This document shows, piece after piece, positions 30,935 through 42,940 of a DNA stretch of 64,000 nt. This DNA comes from Saccharomycopsis fibuligera x Saccharomycopsis cf. fibuligera. Its lineage: Eukaryota; Ascomycota; Saccharomycetes; Ascoideales; Saccharomycopsidaceae. Position 1 is the first letter of the stretch; every line of letters starts with the position of its first letter. A program made the translations under genes and the position numbers. Below the pieces are notes generated by a model. It saw nothing but the letters and a program-made list of their open reading frames with translations. It was not told the origin of the DNA and ran no database searches. The DNA is taken from assembly GCA_001936135.1 (NCBI GenBank), contig CP012809.1, forward strand, positions 3,521,501-3,585,500, given 5' to 3'.

Positions 30935-32122
30935 ATGCCACACCATTCCCCATCGTTATACGATGCCCATTGCCATCTTTCCCCAAACTGCTTCTCCATA
31001 GACCCTGCCCTGCTAGGCCCCAGATTCACCAAGGCCAGTGCCCCGCAGGGCTCTATTGCCCAGATCGCGTTGATGTCAACTAACCACTACGACTGCCGCT
31101 TGGTGGTGGATTTGGCAAATTACGGCACAAGTACAGGCCAAAACCAGATTGTCCCTTGTTTGGGGATCCATCCGTGGTACTCCCATCTTTTCACTCTCCT
31201 TGACCAAAATCAAGATGAGCCGGACCAAGACTTTAAACTACGCCATTACCAGTCAGTGTTCAAGAAAGACGACCTTGATCTAGACTTCCTCAATAACCTA
31301 CCTCACCCAACTAACCTCAATTCCCACCTACAGCAATTGCAACTGCATATCAATGATCTCAGGAAATCACATCAAGTTTTTCTCATTGGCGAAATTGGCC
31401 TTGATAAGCTTTTCCGCGTACCATGGGCCGGTTTCTTAGGTAACCAGTCTGCTTCCAACACAGAGAAGCTCGCTTCTGAAAAGAGCAACAACAATAGCCA
31501 GCTTTCACCGTTTAGGGTCAGCATGGACCATCAAACCCAAATATTCACTAAACAGCTCGAGTTGGCCTGGGCAAATAACTTGCCTGTTTCGGTGCATTCT
31601 GTCAAGTGTCACGGTTTGCTCTACGATATCTTTACCGACTTTTTCAAGCAAAGCGCTACAATTAAAGCAAGCAACGATAAAAATAGCGACGCTAGTGGAG
31701 GCGGCGACAGCAGCAGCAGTAGCAGCAGCAGCAGTGGTGGTAATATCAAACGCATCCCAGCAATTTGCTTGCATTCTTACACCGGCTCCATAGAACAGGC
31801 AAAAGTTTGGGCTACAAAACTCAAGCAGGTGCTGAAGAACACTCATGTGTATTTCTCCTTCTCTAGTATTATTAATTCCAACAATGGCAAAACAAAGCAA
31901 AGTTTTGATTTCAAGACATTGATTCAAAGCTTGCCAGATTCGCTGATCTTGATCGAGACAGACTTGCCTATTGACCATTACTATGCAGAGAAATCTAATG
32001 AAACGCATTACAATGATCTTATGCATATTGCAAAGCTCGTTTGCGACATAAAGAATTGGAAATTTGACAAGGGCGTGCAGGTTTTGAATGAAAATTGGCA
32101 GCGTTTCAAAATTGGCCAATAG
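30935..32122 (+). CDS. TatD-family metal-dependent hydrolase/nuclease
   Basis: TatD proteins are TIM-barrel metallohydrolases with DNase activity. Visible signature parts are the N-terminal YDAHCHL metal motif (residues 9-15), LGIHPWY, the GEIGLDK glutamate, SVHSVKCHG, CLHSYTG and the C-terminal LIETDLP aspartate. All metal-ligand positions expected for the family appear present. Inserts enlarge it to 395 residues, against 313 that I recall for S. cerevisiae YMR262W. One is a poly-Ser run encoded by an AGC repeat near 31707-31735. It is divergent from TPS3, as in S. cerevisiae. Cellular substrate and location are unknown. Confidence 0.88.
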   Translation: MPHHSPSLYDAHCHLSPNCFSIDPALLGPRFTKASAPQGSIAQIALMSTNHYDCRLVVDLANYGTSTGQNQIVPCLGIHPWYSHLFTLLDQNQDEPDQDFKLRHYQSVFKKDDLDLDFLNNLPHPTNLNSHLQQLQLHINDLRKSHQVFLIGEIGLDKLFRVPWAGFLGNQSASNTEKLASEKSNNNSQLSPFRVSMDHQTQIFTKQLELAWANNLPVSVHSVKCHGLLYDIFTDFFKQSATIKASNDKNSDASGGGDSSSSSSSSSGGNIKRIPAICLHSYTGSIEQAKVWATKLKQVLKNTHVYFSFSSIINSNNGKTKQSFDFKTLIQSLPDSLILIETDLPIDHYYAEKSNETHYNDLMHIAKLVCDIKNWKFDKGVQVLNENWQRFKIGQ

Positions 32123-32188
32123 TTTCACAGAAATTTTAAAAAAAAAAAAGAGTGCCATTCAATTTTAATATATAATGAGTTTATGAGC

Positions 32189-32221
<33 letters not shown>

Positions 32222-32524
32222 AGAGAGAAAAAATGTCTAATTTTCTTATGAATGATAAAATTGTAATGATAAAAATTGTAATGACAAACCTAATCGTAAA
32301 CCAAATGTACCGTAAACATGTAAAATAACTAAGAAATAACTGGAGGAAAAAGCTCAACAAAGTAAAAAACGTTGCTCGTATAAAATATGGGAAAAATTGT
32401 CAATAGACAAAGAAAGAAACAAAAAACAAAAAACAAAAAACGAAAAAAAAATAAACAAACAAACTAAATTTGGAAAACAAGCAAACCAAGCTCAAAAGGG
32501 GAATAAAAAAATAATCGACAACCT
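32123..32524. other. Convergent intergenic region with a poly-A run
   Basis: The region is extremely A-rich. It includes an uninterrupted run of about 29 A (32191-32219) and repeated CAAAAAA units near 32418-32445. It lies between the 3' ends of the TatD gene and a kinase gene. No gene is seen. Confidence 0.6.
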
Positions 32525-34342
32525 CTAACTCAAGGAATTGGTTCTGGAGTGAATTTTATTGGAAAAGATTTTCGAGTGAGTTCTCGACTGTACCCTGGAA
32601 TGTACATTAGAATTGACTCTCGAATGGTTTCTGGAATTGATTCTTGACGGATTGATACTATTGAAGGTAGAGTTGATTCTCGATGTAATATTAGATCTCG
32701 ACGAAGCAGCACGGAAAGTAGCAGAGGTTTCTGGTTCAACACACAATGCCCCATTCATTTTGGTGAATTGGACATTAGTTTGAGAATTGCTGTTATTGTT
32801 GGAACGCAAATTCAAATTGAACAAGTCCTTCAATGATGAATTGCTAAGAGTCCGTTTGTTTAAATCTCTGAGCGATGTGTAACTGAATGATTTTTGCGAA
32901 GCCAATAGACTACTGCCGCTCAAGACAAAAGCGGCCTTTGAAGGCTTCTGTGGGCTATTGCTGTTCCCAACGCTATGATGATGGTCACCGGCATGATTGT
33001 TTAAAGTGTGGTGAAGATCGTTCTTGTGGTTATTATTATTATTGCTGTTACGATCATTAATATTTCCACCAGATCCACTGTCAGCAGATTTAAGACTTCC
33101 GTAAAGAGACTCTCGTAAAGAATTCAATGCTTTTTCTCTCTCTTCGTCTTCTTCATCACTTAGTGAGTCTGAGCTTGCACTAGTAGTAAGCAATTCTTCT
33201 TCTGTTGTTGATTCAGAGTCTTCGATGATTGGCGAATCAAACCTTTTCAAATCCGTGTTGCTGTTATTTCTATTGCTCTCATTTAAATGGCTAAATGCCT
33301 TTGCAGCCCCACTAGAGCTCTTGCCGCTTCTTTTCAAATATTCGTCGTTTTGCATTTGCTCAATAGTAATTCTTTCGTCCTGCTGTAGAATGAAACATTT
33401 GGATATCGTTTGTCTCATGTTTGCTGAAACGTGGTCCCAATATTCTGGAGGTTCAAACATATAGTCACTGGTCTTGATTGCCTCTTTTGTTTCATCATCA
33501 GTCTCACAATCAAAAGGCATGTACCCACAAAACATAAAATAAATCAATACTCCAAGAGCCCAAATATCAATCGGGAAACTATATGACTTTCTATCCAAAA
33601 TCTCAGGCGCCATGTATGATAATGTCCCACATAACATATTAGACAAGTCATCATCATTGTCCTGGTTGCTGCCATTACCGCTGTGCTCTCTCAGCTTTTC
33701 CGAGTTTGCGTATGTCGATAATCCAAAATCACCAATCAACACATCGAATTTCGTGTTGCTGTATTTGAAGAAGATATTTTCGGCTTTCAAGTCTCTATGA
33801 ATAATATTTTGCTTTTTCAAAAAATATAAACCAGACACAATAGAGTTGATGATCTTAATTCCATCACTTTCAACCTTGTAGCAACCGTCGTTGAGAATTT
33901 TATCAAACAAGTCACCTCCTACAGCTAAATCAGTAATCAAGTAGAAATCTTGGTCAGTTTCGAAATAATCGTAAAGCTTTAATAGATATTTTTTGCTTTC
34001 ATCATTCCCGGTACTGATATTAGTGCTATTACCGGTATTATTATTGTAGTTGTAGTTGTTGTTGTTGTTGTTGTTGATACTACTGTTGGAAATTTTGGAT
34101 AATATCTTAAACTCATTCTGAATAAGCTTAATTTTTCCTCGGTTACTTTTCTTCTTGATCAACTTCACCGCAAAATGAGAATGCGTATCAACATGCTTGC
34201 ACTCGTACACCCTTGAGAAGGAGCCGTTACCCAAACAGTGCTTGGAGAGCACGTATTTGCAAGCCACTTTCGGTCTTTTTTTGTCGATATCAAAATTTTC
34301 CAACTGAGGCCAAACCACTGGCTGCTCGGCTATGGATGCCAT
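32525..34342 (-). CDS. CAMK-like serine/threonine protein kinase
   Basis: This is a protein kinase of the calmodulin-kinase-like group. The glycine loop is GNGSFSRV, followed by the FAVKLIKKK lysine, HRDLKAEN catalytic loop, IGDFGLSTY, GTLSYMAPEIL and DIWALGVLIYFMFCGYMPF. All catalytic residues are present. An Asn-rich insert encoded by a GTT/ATT repeat (34035-34077) interrupts the small lobe. The C-terminal half is low-complexity: acidic-Ser (about 405-440), Asn/His-rich (about 470-500), then about 55 residues of repeated SR/SRIN/HSR units (SRINSRNHSRVNSNVHSRVQ). The catalytic D is intact, so it should be active; substrates are unknown. ATG at 34342 is chosen because the upstream frame (TTG-led) is hydrophobic and unlike any kinase. 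It lies 820 bp downstream of CMK1 in the same orientation. Confidence 0.85.
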   Translation of the reverse strand: MASIAEQPVVWPQLENFDIDKKRPKVACKYVLSKHCLGNGSFSRVYECKHVDTHSHFAVKLIKKKSNRGKIKLIQNEFKILSKISNSSINNNNNNNYNYNNNTGNSTNISTGNDESKKYLLKLYDYFETDQDFYLITDLAVGGDLFDKILNDGCYKVESDGIKIINSIVSGLYFLKKQNIIHRDLKAENIFFKYSNTKFDVLIGDFGLSTYANSEKLREHSGNGSNQDNDDDLSNMLCGTLSYMAPEILDRKSYSFPIDIWALGVLIYFMFCGYMPFDCETDDETKEAIKTSDYMFEPPEYWDHVSANMRQTISKCFILQQDERITIEQMQNDEYLKRSGKSSSGAAKAFSHLNESNRNNSNTDLKRFDSPIIEDSESTTEEELLTTSASSDSLSDEEDEEREKALNSLRESLYGSLKSADSGSGGNINDRNSNNNNNHKNDLHHTLNNHAGDHHHSVGNSNSPQKPSKAAFVLSGSSLLASQKSFSYTSLRDLNKRTLSNSSLKDLFNLNLRSNNNSNSQTNVQFTKMNGALCVEPETSATFRAASSRSNITSRINSTFNSINPSRINSRNHSRVNSNVHSRVQSRTHSKIFSNKIHSRTNSLS

Positions 34343-34641
34343 GCTGTATGGGGTGGGAGAATATATAGAGATAATGAGGCAATGTATGTCTTTATCTGTT
34401 AGATAAGGGTTGTCCGATAAGTCAGAAACGCACAAACAAAATGGCCTTGAACAAAAAAAATCCAAAAAAAAAAAAAGCAAAATGATCTGAAATAAAGAGT
34501 GCGTTAAAAAGCAGGTATCAAAGAAAATAACGATAGCAATGGCGGTGAAAGAAAACTACTCAGCTGGGGTTGAAGAGCACATTTGCACCGTGGATAGATA
34601 GTAGCGTCCGAGGAAAGAAAGAAAAGAAAAGAAAAGAAAAG

Positions 34642-34673
<32 letters not shown>

Positions 34674-35162
34674 GAAGAGGAAGCACCACGCAGCAAGAGG
34701 AACAAAAAAGAAAGAGTGGATTGACTCGCTGGAGAAAGTGTAGAGATCTGCGGATAAAGTGCGGAAAAACCGCGGGGGTGATGTCGGAAAAACTGGGGTG
34801 CCAATCGCCGTGGGCTGTGGCTGGTGGCCTCGTCGCGTGATGAGGCAAGTGCGTGCGCCTGATTGAGTGATCAGGCCAACATGCGGCACTCTACACACAG
34901 CAACGGTTGCGGTACAAGAAAAAGAAAATAAAAAACAAGACAAATTTAACAGAACAGCGTTGAACTAAACTAAATGAAAAGCAAACAAGAACAGAAATAT
35001 ACAACGATTAACGCCTTGGTTTCAAAAGTGACCAATTGAAAAAAGCAAACAAACAATATTATAGGTAGGAAAAGAAAAAAAAAGAAAAAGAGAAAAACAT
35101 GAAAAACTTATCAAAGATGATACTCGACGACGATATAGCACTACTACACTATACAGATACTG
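34343..35162. promoter_or_regulatory. Kinase promoter region with GA microsatellite
   Basis: This region lies between two head-to-tail kinase genes. At 34611-34672 a GAAAA/AAGAA run passes into (GA)n. A GTGGCTGGTGGC motif is at 34817-34828 in a G/C-rich patch. A-rich sequence precedes the CMK1 stop. Three overlapping minus-strand ORFs here are products of the repeat. Confidence 0.5.
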
Positions 35163-36497
35163 CTACTGCTCTGGCTCCCCTTCTCTCTGGTCTTTTCCAT
35201 CCTCATCACTAAAGGTCTGTACTCTTTCTTTGTTTTTATGTGCCGTCAACACCAACAGCTGGAATGCTTTCACCGTCAAGTCAGCTTTGCTAGGGGTCCT
35301 CTTCGGGGAGGGTGGCTTAGGGTTGGTAGGGTTGCCGCTATCAGTAGAGCCACTTAAACCTGGGATATATGCATTTAAGTTATTGCCAGCATGATAGTCA
35401 GGAATAGTGAAATCGTTTCTGGAAGAATAGTCAAGTTCGGCTAAATCGTTATCCTCCTCATCCTCACCATCAACAGACTCTCTCAATGCCTTGATTCTGT
35501 TCTTCAATCTCACAACTTCAATAGCTTGAATGAATTTACTTCTGGCATTGAATCCTTCTCTAATAGTTGGCAACAAGTCAACACTGTTGTTATTAGTAAT
35601 CCATTTATCTTGTAACAACTGATCTGCAGTTAATCTCTTATTCTGGTCCACCCTAAGCATTCTCAAAATGAAATATTTTGCATCATCGCTGACGTCTTTC
35701 CAGTACTTGTCATGGAAAACAACCCCATTATCGTTTTTAACTTCCTGCAAAAAATCATTGATATTTTCTGATCTAAATGGCGAATAACCACACAATAAAG
35801 TATAAGTAATAACACCGGTAGACCATATATCACATGGTTTTCCATGCCCAACTCCCAATAGCACTTCGGGAGCAGCGTAGCCAAAAGAGCCAGCAGTAGT
35901 TTTCAAAACTTGATCCTTGGATCGAAGCTTTTTGGCAATACCAAAATCTGCCAACACAATTGGTGACTGTGGATCTTCATCTTCAGTCTTCAAATAAAGA
36001 ACATTTTCTGGCTTGATATCTCTGTGTACAATGTCATTTTGGTGCAAATATGACAACGCCTGTAATATCTGCTTAATACAAGACGCGGCGTCCTTTTCGG
36101 TAAACTTTCCCTTGGCGATGATACGGTCAAATAGCTCACCGCCAGTAGCTAATTGGGTCGCAATGTAGAATTTATCTCTGCTTTCAAACCAGTCCTTGAA
36201 ACCAACGATGTTTGGGTGTTTAACATGCTGTAAAAGCTTCAATTCATCATAAACCATGTTGAAGTTCCCTTTTAACGTCTTTTTAAGAATTATCTTCATG
36301 GCAATATCTTCTCCAGTGGCTACGTCCCTTGCCTGACGAACCACGCCGAAAGTCCCGGCGCCGAGGGTCTTGCCGAAAATGTAGTTATTCTTTCTGGAGT
36401 ATGAAGCCGGATGGCCGCTAAGCTTTTGGATAAATTTCTGAATCCCATGGCCTTGAATTGGCGATGGCTGAATGATATCTGGATCAACGATCGGCAT
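35163..36497 (-). CDS. CMK1: Calcium/calmodulin-dependent protein kinase
   Basis: CMK kinases phosphorylate Ser/Thr in response to Ca2+-calmodulin, in stress signalling in the cytosol. The kinase domain covers about residues 40-300: GAGTFGVVRQ, AMKIILKK, HRDIKPEN, DFGIAKKL, TTAGSFGYAAPEV, DIWSTGVITYTLLCGYSPF. Just after it, FNARSKFIQAIEVVRLKNRI (about 320-340) is a basic amphipathic helix of the calmodulin-binding/autoinhibitory type. The tail is acidic, then Pro/Ser-rich. At 444 residues it matches S. cerevisiae Cmk1/Cmk2 (446/447). GSY1 lies on the same chromosome arm of the window, as the immediate neighbour of CMK1 in S. cerevisiae, which favours CMK1 over CMK2. Confidence 0.92.
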   Translation of the reverse strand: MPIVDPDIIQPSPIQGHGIQKFIQKLSGHPASYSRKNNYIFGKTLGAGTFGVVRQARDVATGEDIAMKIILKKTLKGNFNMVYDELKLLQHVKHPNIVGFKDWFESRDKFYIATQLATGGELFDRIIAKGKFTEKDAASCIKQILQALSYLHQNDIVHRDIKPENVLYLKTEDEDPQSPIVLADFGIAKKLRSKDQVLKTTAGSFGYAAPEVLLGVGHGKPCDIWSTGVITYTLLCGYSPFRSENINDFLQEVKNDNGVVFHDKYWKDVSDDAKYFILRMLRVDQNKRLTADQLLQDKWITNNNSVDLLPTIREGFNARSKFIQAIEVVRLKNRIKALRESVDGEDEEDNDLAELDYSSRNDFTIPDYHAGNNLNAYIPGLSGSTDSGNPTNPKPPSPKRTPSKADLTVKAFQLLVLTAHKNKERVQTFSDEDGKDQREGEPEQ

Positions 36498-37531
36498 GAT
36501 TGACTCCGGCTGCTGTTAAATTTCTATTATGTCTGCCAGCAGAAAATGCTGAAATGTTCTGCGTGTGTTGAGATCTAATACAAGAAGAACTTTACTCTCG
36601 AAAATTTGAAGTGAAGTAGCAAATTTGTGAGCTAATGTTTAAAAGATAATGTATACTTGACAGAAAAATGGTTTCTTGCGACAACTCTATAATATTAGGT
36701 TATATGCTAGATGTGGTTCCTGGGAAACAGCAGATAAATCTGATAAAAAAAAAGTGTCAATTATAGGTATTCTGCAATTGTACTCCTAGTTAAACAATGA
36801 CTGGGCCTTTACAAACGAGAAGATGAAGCGTCGGCATGGGTTGATTATTTTTACTTTGGTCCAAAAGGCCCCTAAAACTTTTGAGAGCTGGGCACCAAAA
36901 TCCACACGGGAAGATGGCGCGGGGGCGGAGAACGGACATGGACGGCGGGATGTGCAACATACATGCTGTCCCCCTCGTGACCTACCGTCACGGATGAGAC
37001 CGGAGCCCCGTTCGTATCGCATTAAGTTTTGGTAATATGATGCGGAAATATATACCATAACAGAGGGAGTATAACCGCGCCTCGATTCTGTTCTTTTCCT
37101 CCAGATTTTTCGTATTTTCTTAATACACAGCCCGTAGTATTTTGGTCGCGGCAAAGCTTTGAAATAAGCGAAGGAAACGAGTTTTGATCGTACCTTTGTG
37201 GCCCATGGCTTGGTCTACTGGAAGCGGCTTATTTGGCCCGTTTTTTGTGTGCTTGTAATATGGAGTCCTCAGGCTGTTTGTAAACTGATAATAGATGCAC
37301 AGACAATTCTCTCGCCTACAACAATAACTAATAACACACAGTGATAGTTATAAAGCGGGTGTAAGCATGTGACTTGAACCCCCTATTCGCTTCCATGATT
37401 GAGGGAAAAAAAAAGTAGATGTATATTCCACCGACATCAAACCAATAAACTATCATCATAGGTAATTCCATCTAAAATTACGGCAGAGAATAACAAAGAG
37501 AGATCATTGGAAAAGGATTCACAGAGCAATC
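36498..37531. promoter_or_regulatory. Divergent region CMK1 / NAA38 with G/C-rich island
   Basis: A 140-bp island (about 36885-37020) is strikingly G/C-rich in an A/T-rich setting and includes a hairpin, CGTGAC (36976-36981) and GTCACG (36987-36992) around a 5-base loop. Open frames cross it on both strands but look like chance. A regulatory or structured-RNA role is possible; nothing decides. Confidence 0.45.
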
Positions 37532-37834
37532 ATGTCAAAGAATCCATTGGATGTGTATTTTGGCTTACTATTCAGAATAACTTTAAAAGATGAAACTTTA
37601 GTGGAACCCAAACATTTGCCAAACCATAAAAGGATTGTTGTGGGATACTTATTGGCAAGCGATAAAGAAGCCAACGTGCTACTTAACAGTAGCAAGGAAA
37701 TCATTATTGAGTCAAGTAAGAATGAAAGGGTTTTAAAGAAAAGATATTTGGGCATGCTATCAGTACCCAAAAGCTCCATCGAAAAAATTGAGGTTGAAAA
37801 GAACAAATACGAGAGGTTCAGTAAATGGCAATAA
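37532..37834 (+). CDS. MAK31: Lsm-fold auxiliary subunit of N-terminal acetyltransferase C
   Basis: This 100-residue protein has a single Sm-like fold: DVYFGLLFRITLKDETLVE, then HKRIVVGYLLASDKEANVLL, and a C-terminal LGMLSVPKSSIEKIEVEK strand. The long first loop and VPKSSIEKIEV ending fit Mak31/Naa38 (S. cerevisiae 88 residues) rather than the Lsm1-8 or Sm proteins, where a terminal G-containing RG(D/N) motif is expected. NatC acetylates Met-hydrophobic N-termini on ribosomes. The start is the first ATG after a clear leader. An unusual Lsm protein remains possible. Confidence 0.75.
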   Translation: MSKNPLDVYFGLLFRITLKDETLVEPKHLPNHKRIVVGYLLASDKEANVLLNSSKEIIIESSKNERVLKKRYLGMLSVPKSSIEKIEVEKNKYERFSKWQ

Positions 37835-38342
37835 AGGCTGAGTTTTATTTTTTAATTTTTAGATGCTGTTCCAACCTTCAGTTCAAACTATTATTCGATA
37901 AATTGGTTTCTACAGTGCAGTAGCTAGCTAAAAAAAAAAAAAGATCTTGGTCATAAATCTTTGAGTCTTTTTGGAATACTACATAATGAGTAACGACCAC
38001 CCATTTGTGGAGACAAAAAAATATGTATGCTAAAGTAAAATAAATCAGGGTCATATCAAGCCCAAAACTAAAGCATTGTCTAAAATAAGGGTTTTGTGCC
38101 ATATAAAAAAATTGGGAATAAAAACGGAAATAAATGGGATAATAAAAACCCTGAAGTAAGAAGGGGAGAATATCATGAAAATCAATCGTATGAACAAAAC
38201 TAGGTATAAAGATAAGAAAAGAAAACCGAGAAAAGATAACATATTTATAATAGCTGAAGAGAAATAATAATCAATGAACATTGGCAAAAAATAAGATGTT
38301 ATTGTACGTTAACTCTAGCATTTGCGACAAAGCTCTGCTTAA
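37835..38342. other. Convergent intergenic region, NAA38 / UBC8
   Basis: This A/T-rich 508-bp gap between two 3' ends contains GCTAGC (37922-37927, inside TAGCTAGCTA) and an A run at 37930-37941. Only chance frames are present. Confidence 0.4.
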
Positions 38343-39495
<1,153 letters not shown>

Positions 39496-41206
39496 GGTTA
39501 AAAAACAGTTTCTGATTAATGGCCTCACTGCAAATCTTATGTAGTTGCAAAACAGTGGTTACTATAGGGGTGAATGTACCTTTCCTTCCTAAAAATGCGT
39601 ACAAGATACCCTAGTGCGGTTAGCAGGCTAACTAACTAAGTAATTTCTACTCTGTTTTTCTGATCACGCTAGTGATAGTAACAGTAGTGTAAAATAGAGC
39701 TCACGTGAAGCTCATCGCCAGATGGCTAGAGCTTTTTTGATCGAGTTTGTTAGAAAAGATGCAAACCTGGGGAATATGGTTACGAACGATGAAGACTCTT
39801 TCTGGTGGCTGGTGGCTAGTTTACGGTGGCTAGTACATCGTACCTATAGTCCGACTTTGTGGCTAATAAGGTGCAGGCTGAAATTATGAATTCGACAGAC
39901 ATTACAAGCCATGTGGCGGTGGTGGCAAGTTTGGAACCTGCAAAGCGCCTCCCTCCATCGCCACAATTAACCTGTCAAAATGTTACAATGTCATAATATC
40001 AGAATGTCAACATGTCAAAAATTATGAACCCTTGAATATTTTCAGTGGCTGTGCTGGGTGTTGGGTGTGGGTGTGGGCGTAGGTATGAGTGCACCTAGAA
40101 CATATTAGTATCAATAGGGATACTGTAGATAAGAAACCGCACATCAATATGGTGCAGCACTGCGCAGTTTTCTACTTCATGTACAAAACCAGCCAGACCT
40201 AGAAGCAGAATGCTGCAGACCTCAATTTTGGGATTCTCCTCCCCATCGAAGAAAACGAGCGAAATTCAAGCCACGAGCCACAAGTCACAAGCCTTCATCA
40301 AATATAACGTTTGGTACGTAATGCTGATTGCATGACACTACATGTGCGCAATACGCTAATGCAAGGTGCCAAAAATCATTTCAAACATCACTATTACGTA
40401 CACCACTGCGCTGTACTTGTAATCTACCAAATTCAATGCAAACCTAAGCTTCACAAAGTTTTGCTTGGATAAATTTTATTTTATGTAATTATATATATGT
40501 AATGCATGGAAGCAACTTTATTACAATACGGTACATAGAAGCTGCTGCGAAAATCGTTTTTTCTTATTATTAATACTGGTAGTTTGAATTTAATAATTAT
40601 TGTATCTCACTTGGCCACCTTCATATCGAGTAACTGGAATGGAATATATATGTTTTTTATAGCAGCTTTTTAATTCGTATCTTGGGAGCGCTGTTCAGAG
40701 GCCAGAGCGAAACTAGGAAACGTGTCAGCTAGTTGCCTTTTATTATCTACCTTATAATCGAATATTGCTAATAAATGATAGACAAACAACTTCTTTTCCC
40801 CTTCAATTTATTCATGATTTGTGCTACACACGTACAAAGTGTGCCTGTTACGTCTTCTATGTTGCTGACTAGCAAAACTCCTAAAACAAAAATATACTTT
40901 CAAAAATCTTTTTTCTGGGTGGCTTGACTCGATGTAATACGCGACTTTCATGAAAGATACGGACTGTAAAGTAGTATTACATCTGCTGGGTTTTATTGTT
41001 ATTAGCCGTTGCTGCTGCGATCTTCGATAGATTATGCGATGTTCCGTCACCGCCAAAACACAAAGAATTCCTTGTATATGGCGTAAGCAGACATACTTGG
41101 AGGTGGCACCGGATGGATTGCGTTATAGGATGCGTGCATACATTTTCATAGGAAGGGCCAGAAAAAAATTAGGCAATGAGGCAATAAGGCAATGATCTCA
41201 AACTGG

Positions 41207-41240
<34 letters not shown>

Positions 41241-42940
41241 TTATGTGTGCCTGTTTTTATTCATGTATTATAAGTGATATAATTGTTTTTGGTGATTGGC
41301 AGGCATAGGAAAAAACTAAATTTGAAAATACGGTAATAAACTTTGTGCTATTAGCTACGTAATATTTCTGCAACATACATAGAAAAAAATAAAATTTTCC
41401 TTATGCTGATGATATTGCTGTCAAACACTAATTTATAAAATTTGCTTTTAGATTTTTCAGCAGAATCCAAAGTTTTTTCTATTATTACTCAGTATAATGA
41501 CATTTGTAATTACAGAACATTAATGTCAGTATTTATACCTGAAATCCCCACCATAAACTTTTGTGGTTATGAACTTGCCCGTCACTAGCCAATACCCGCA
41601 TAGTAGCCAAGACTGGAAAAATGTACAACTAAAAATGTGTCATCCTACTGAAAAAAATATTATTTTTATTTTTATTTTTATTATTATCTACATTTTCGAA
41701 AATTTTACAAAAAACAGTTATAAAAAATAAAAAAGAAAAATGCCTTACGTTTAAAGTAAAATTCCCATTTAGAGTGCTTCTAACTAGCACGCAACATATT
41801 ATAAAGGCCGCTGATCACTAACAACAATGTACTTTAGGTGCGCAGTACGGTGCAATGTGAATTCGGTCCAAGAGGCACGCAAAGAACAAAAAAAAAAAGT
41901 TAAAAAATGAAAGAAAAAAAAAAAAGTAAAAAAAAGTTACATAAAAATGAGTGTACGTGTGATTTATAGCGTTAATCGAGACCATGGTCATTTATGCTTA
42001 CAATTATCATGTTTATAAAAAAAAAATATTCATGGTGTTGTTGTCACACTTTAAATAACTACTAACACTACTGAGTATCGGAGTTTAAACGTTATAAAAG
42101 CTAGAAAACCTGAAATTGAAATTTAAAAAATAGATAAATAAATAAAATAAATAAAATAAAAGAAGCAGCTATCTGCCCACGCAAAAAATATACTTGGAAA
42201 GAACGAATAACTGAAATTAGAGAAAATAAAATTTATAGAGAAAGTAAAATTTATAGAGAAAAACACAAAAAATTCCCCGTAGATGAGAAATTGATCTTTA
42301 TATAGACCCTTTTGCATTGAGTTTGGGCACCACTAAAGTTATTTTCAAGTAAAATTCTAACCAGATCTAAGTGGTAGATGATTGCTCTCCAATTTCACAC
42401 CTATTTTTTGAGGTCGAGCTGTCAAAAAAAAAAAAAAAAAAAAAAAAAACTTTTAGGAAAGAGTTTTGAACTATTCACTGCTGTTTTGGTAATCGTGCTT
42501 TGATGGTAGGATGCCTTGTATAATTAGTTAAGAATATTTGAATTTTAAGGTTCAGTATTGATCTGAGAATTTAGTGACATTTGTCCCTTGTTCAACTAAA
42601 ATGAACTATTTGCACAACAGGTATGTTCCCTTCTCCCTTGATTCTTCGCGATTTTCAACTTTCCTGTCATTGATACGCCATAGACATATGCACTACATTT
42701 TTCCAAGCAAGTTTTCACATTGCCTGGGTCATATAGTTATCCTGATATAGCTGTATATTGTACATTGAATTTACATTTGATCGTAAGTGAAAACAAACAC
42801 ACGCTAAAAAAAAGAAACCAGAACATGAAGCAACAGAAAAAGATTCATACACAGCCTAAGAGGTATATATCTCTCTCTCTCTCTCCTGGAAACTATACGT
42901 GTTCAAACTTTGTGAGTGGACAGTCATATTGTTAAGTTAT
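39496..42940. other. 3.4-kb gene-free region upstream of UBC8
   Basis: No frame here looks coding. Visible parts are a CACGTG box (39702-39707), GTTAGC-AG-GCTAAC inverted arms near 39619-39632, two GTGGCTRGT motif clusters (39804-39836), a run of about 30 A (41207-41236), (TTTTTA)n near 41661-41690 and a run of about 26 A (42424-42449). Its size is large for a yeast promoter. I see no tRNA, LTR-like element or snRNA. Confidence 0.5.

Noticed and set aside
34504-34943. Three overlapping minus-strand frames rich in Ser, Leu and Phe
   Set aside because: Generated by the GA/GAAAA microsatellite in all frames.
36786-37154. 122-codon minus-strand frame over the G/C-rich island
   Set aside because: Opposite frame is equally open, no recognisable domain, mixed composition.
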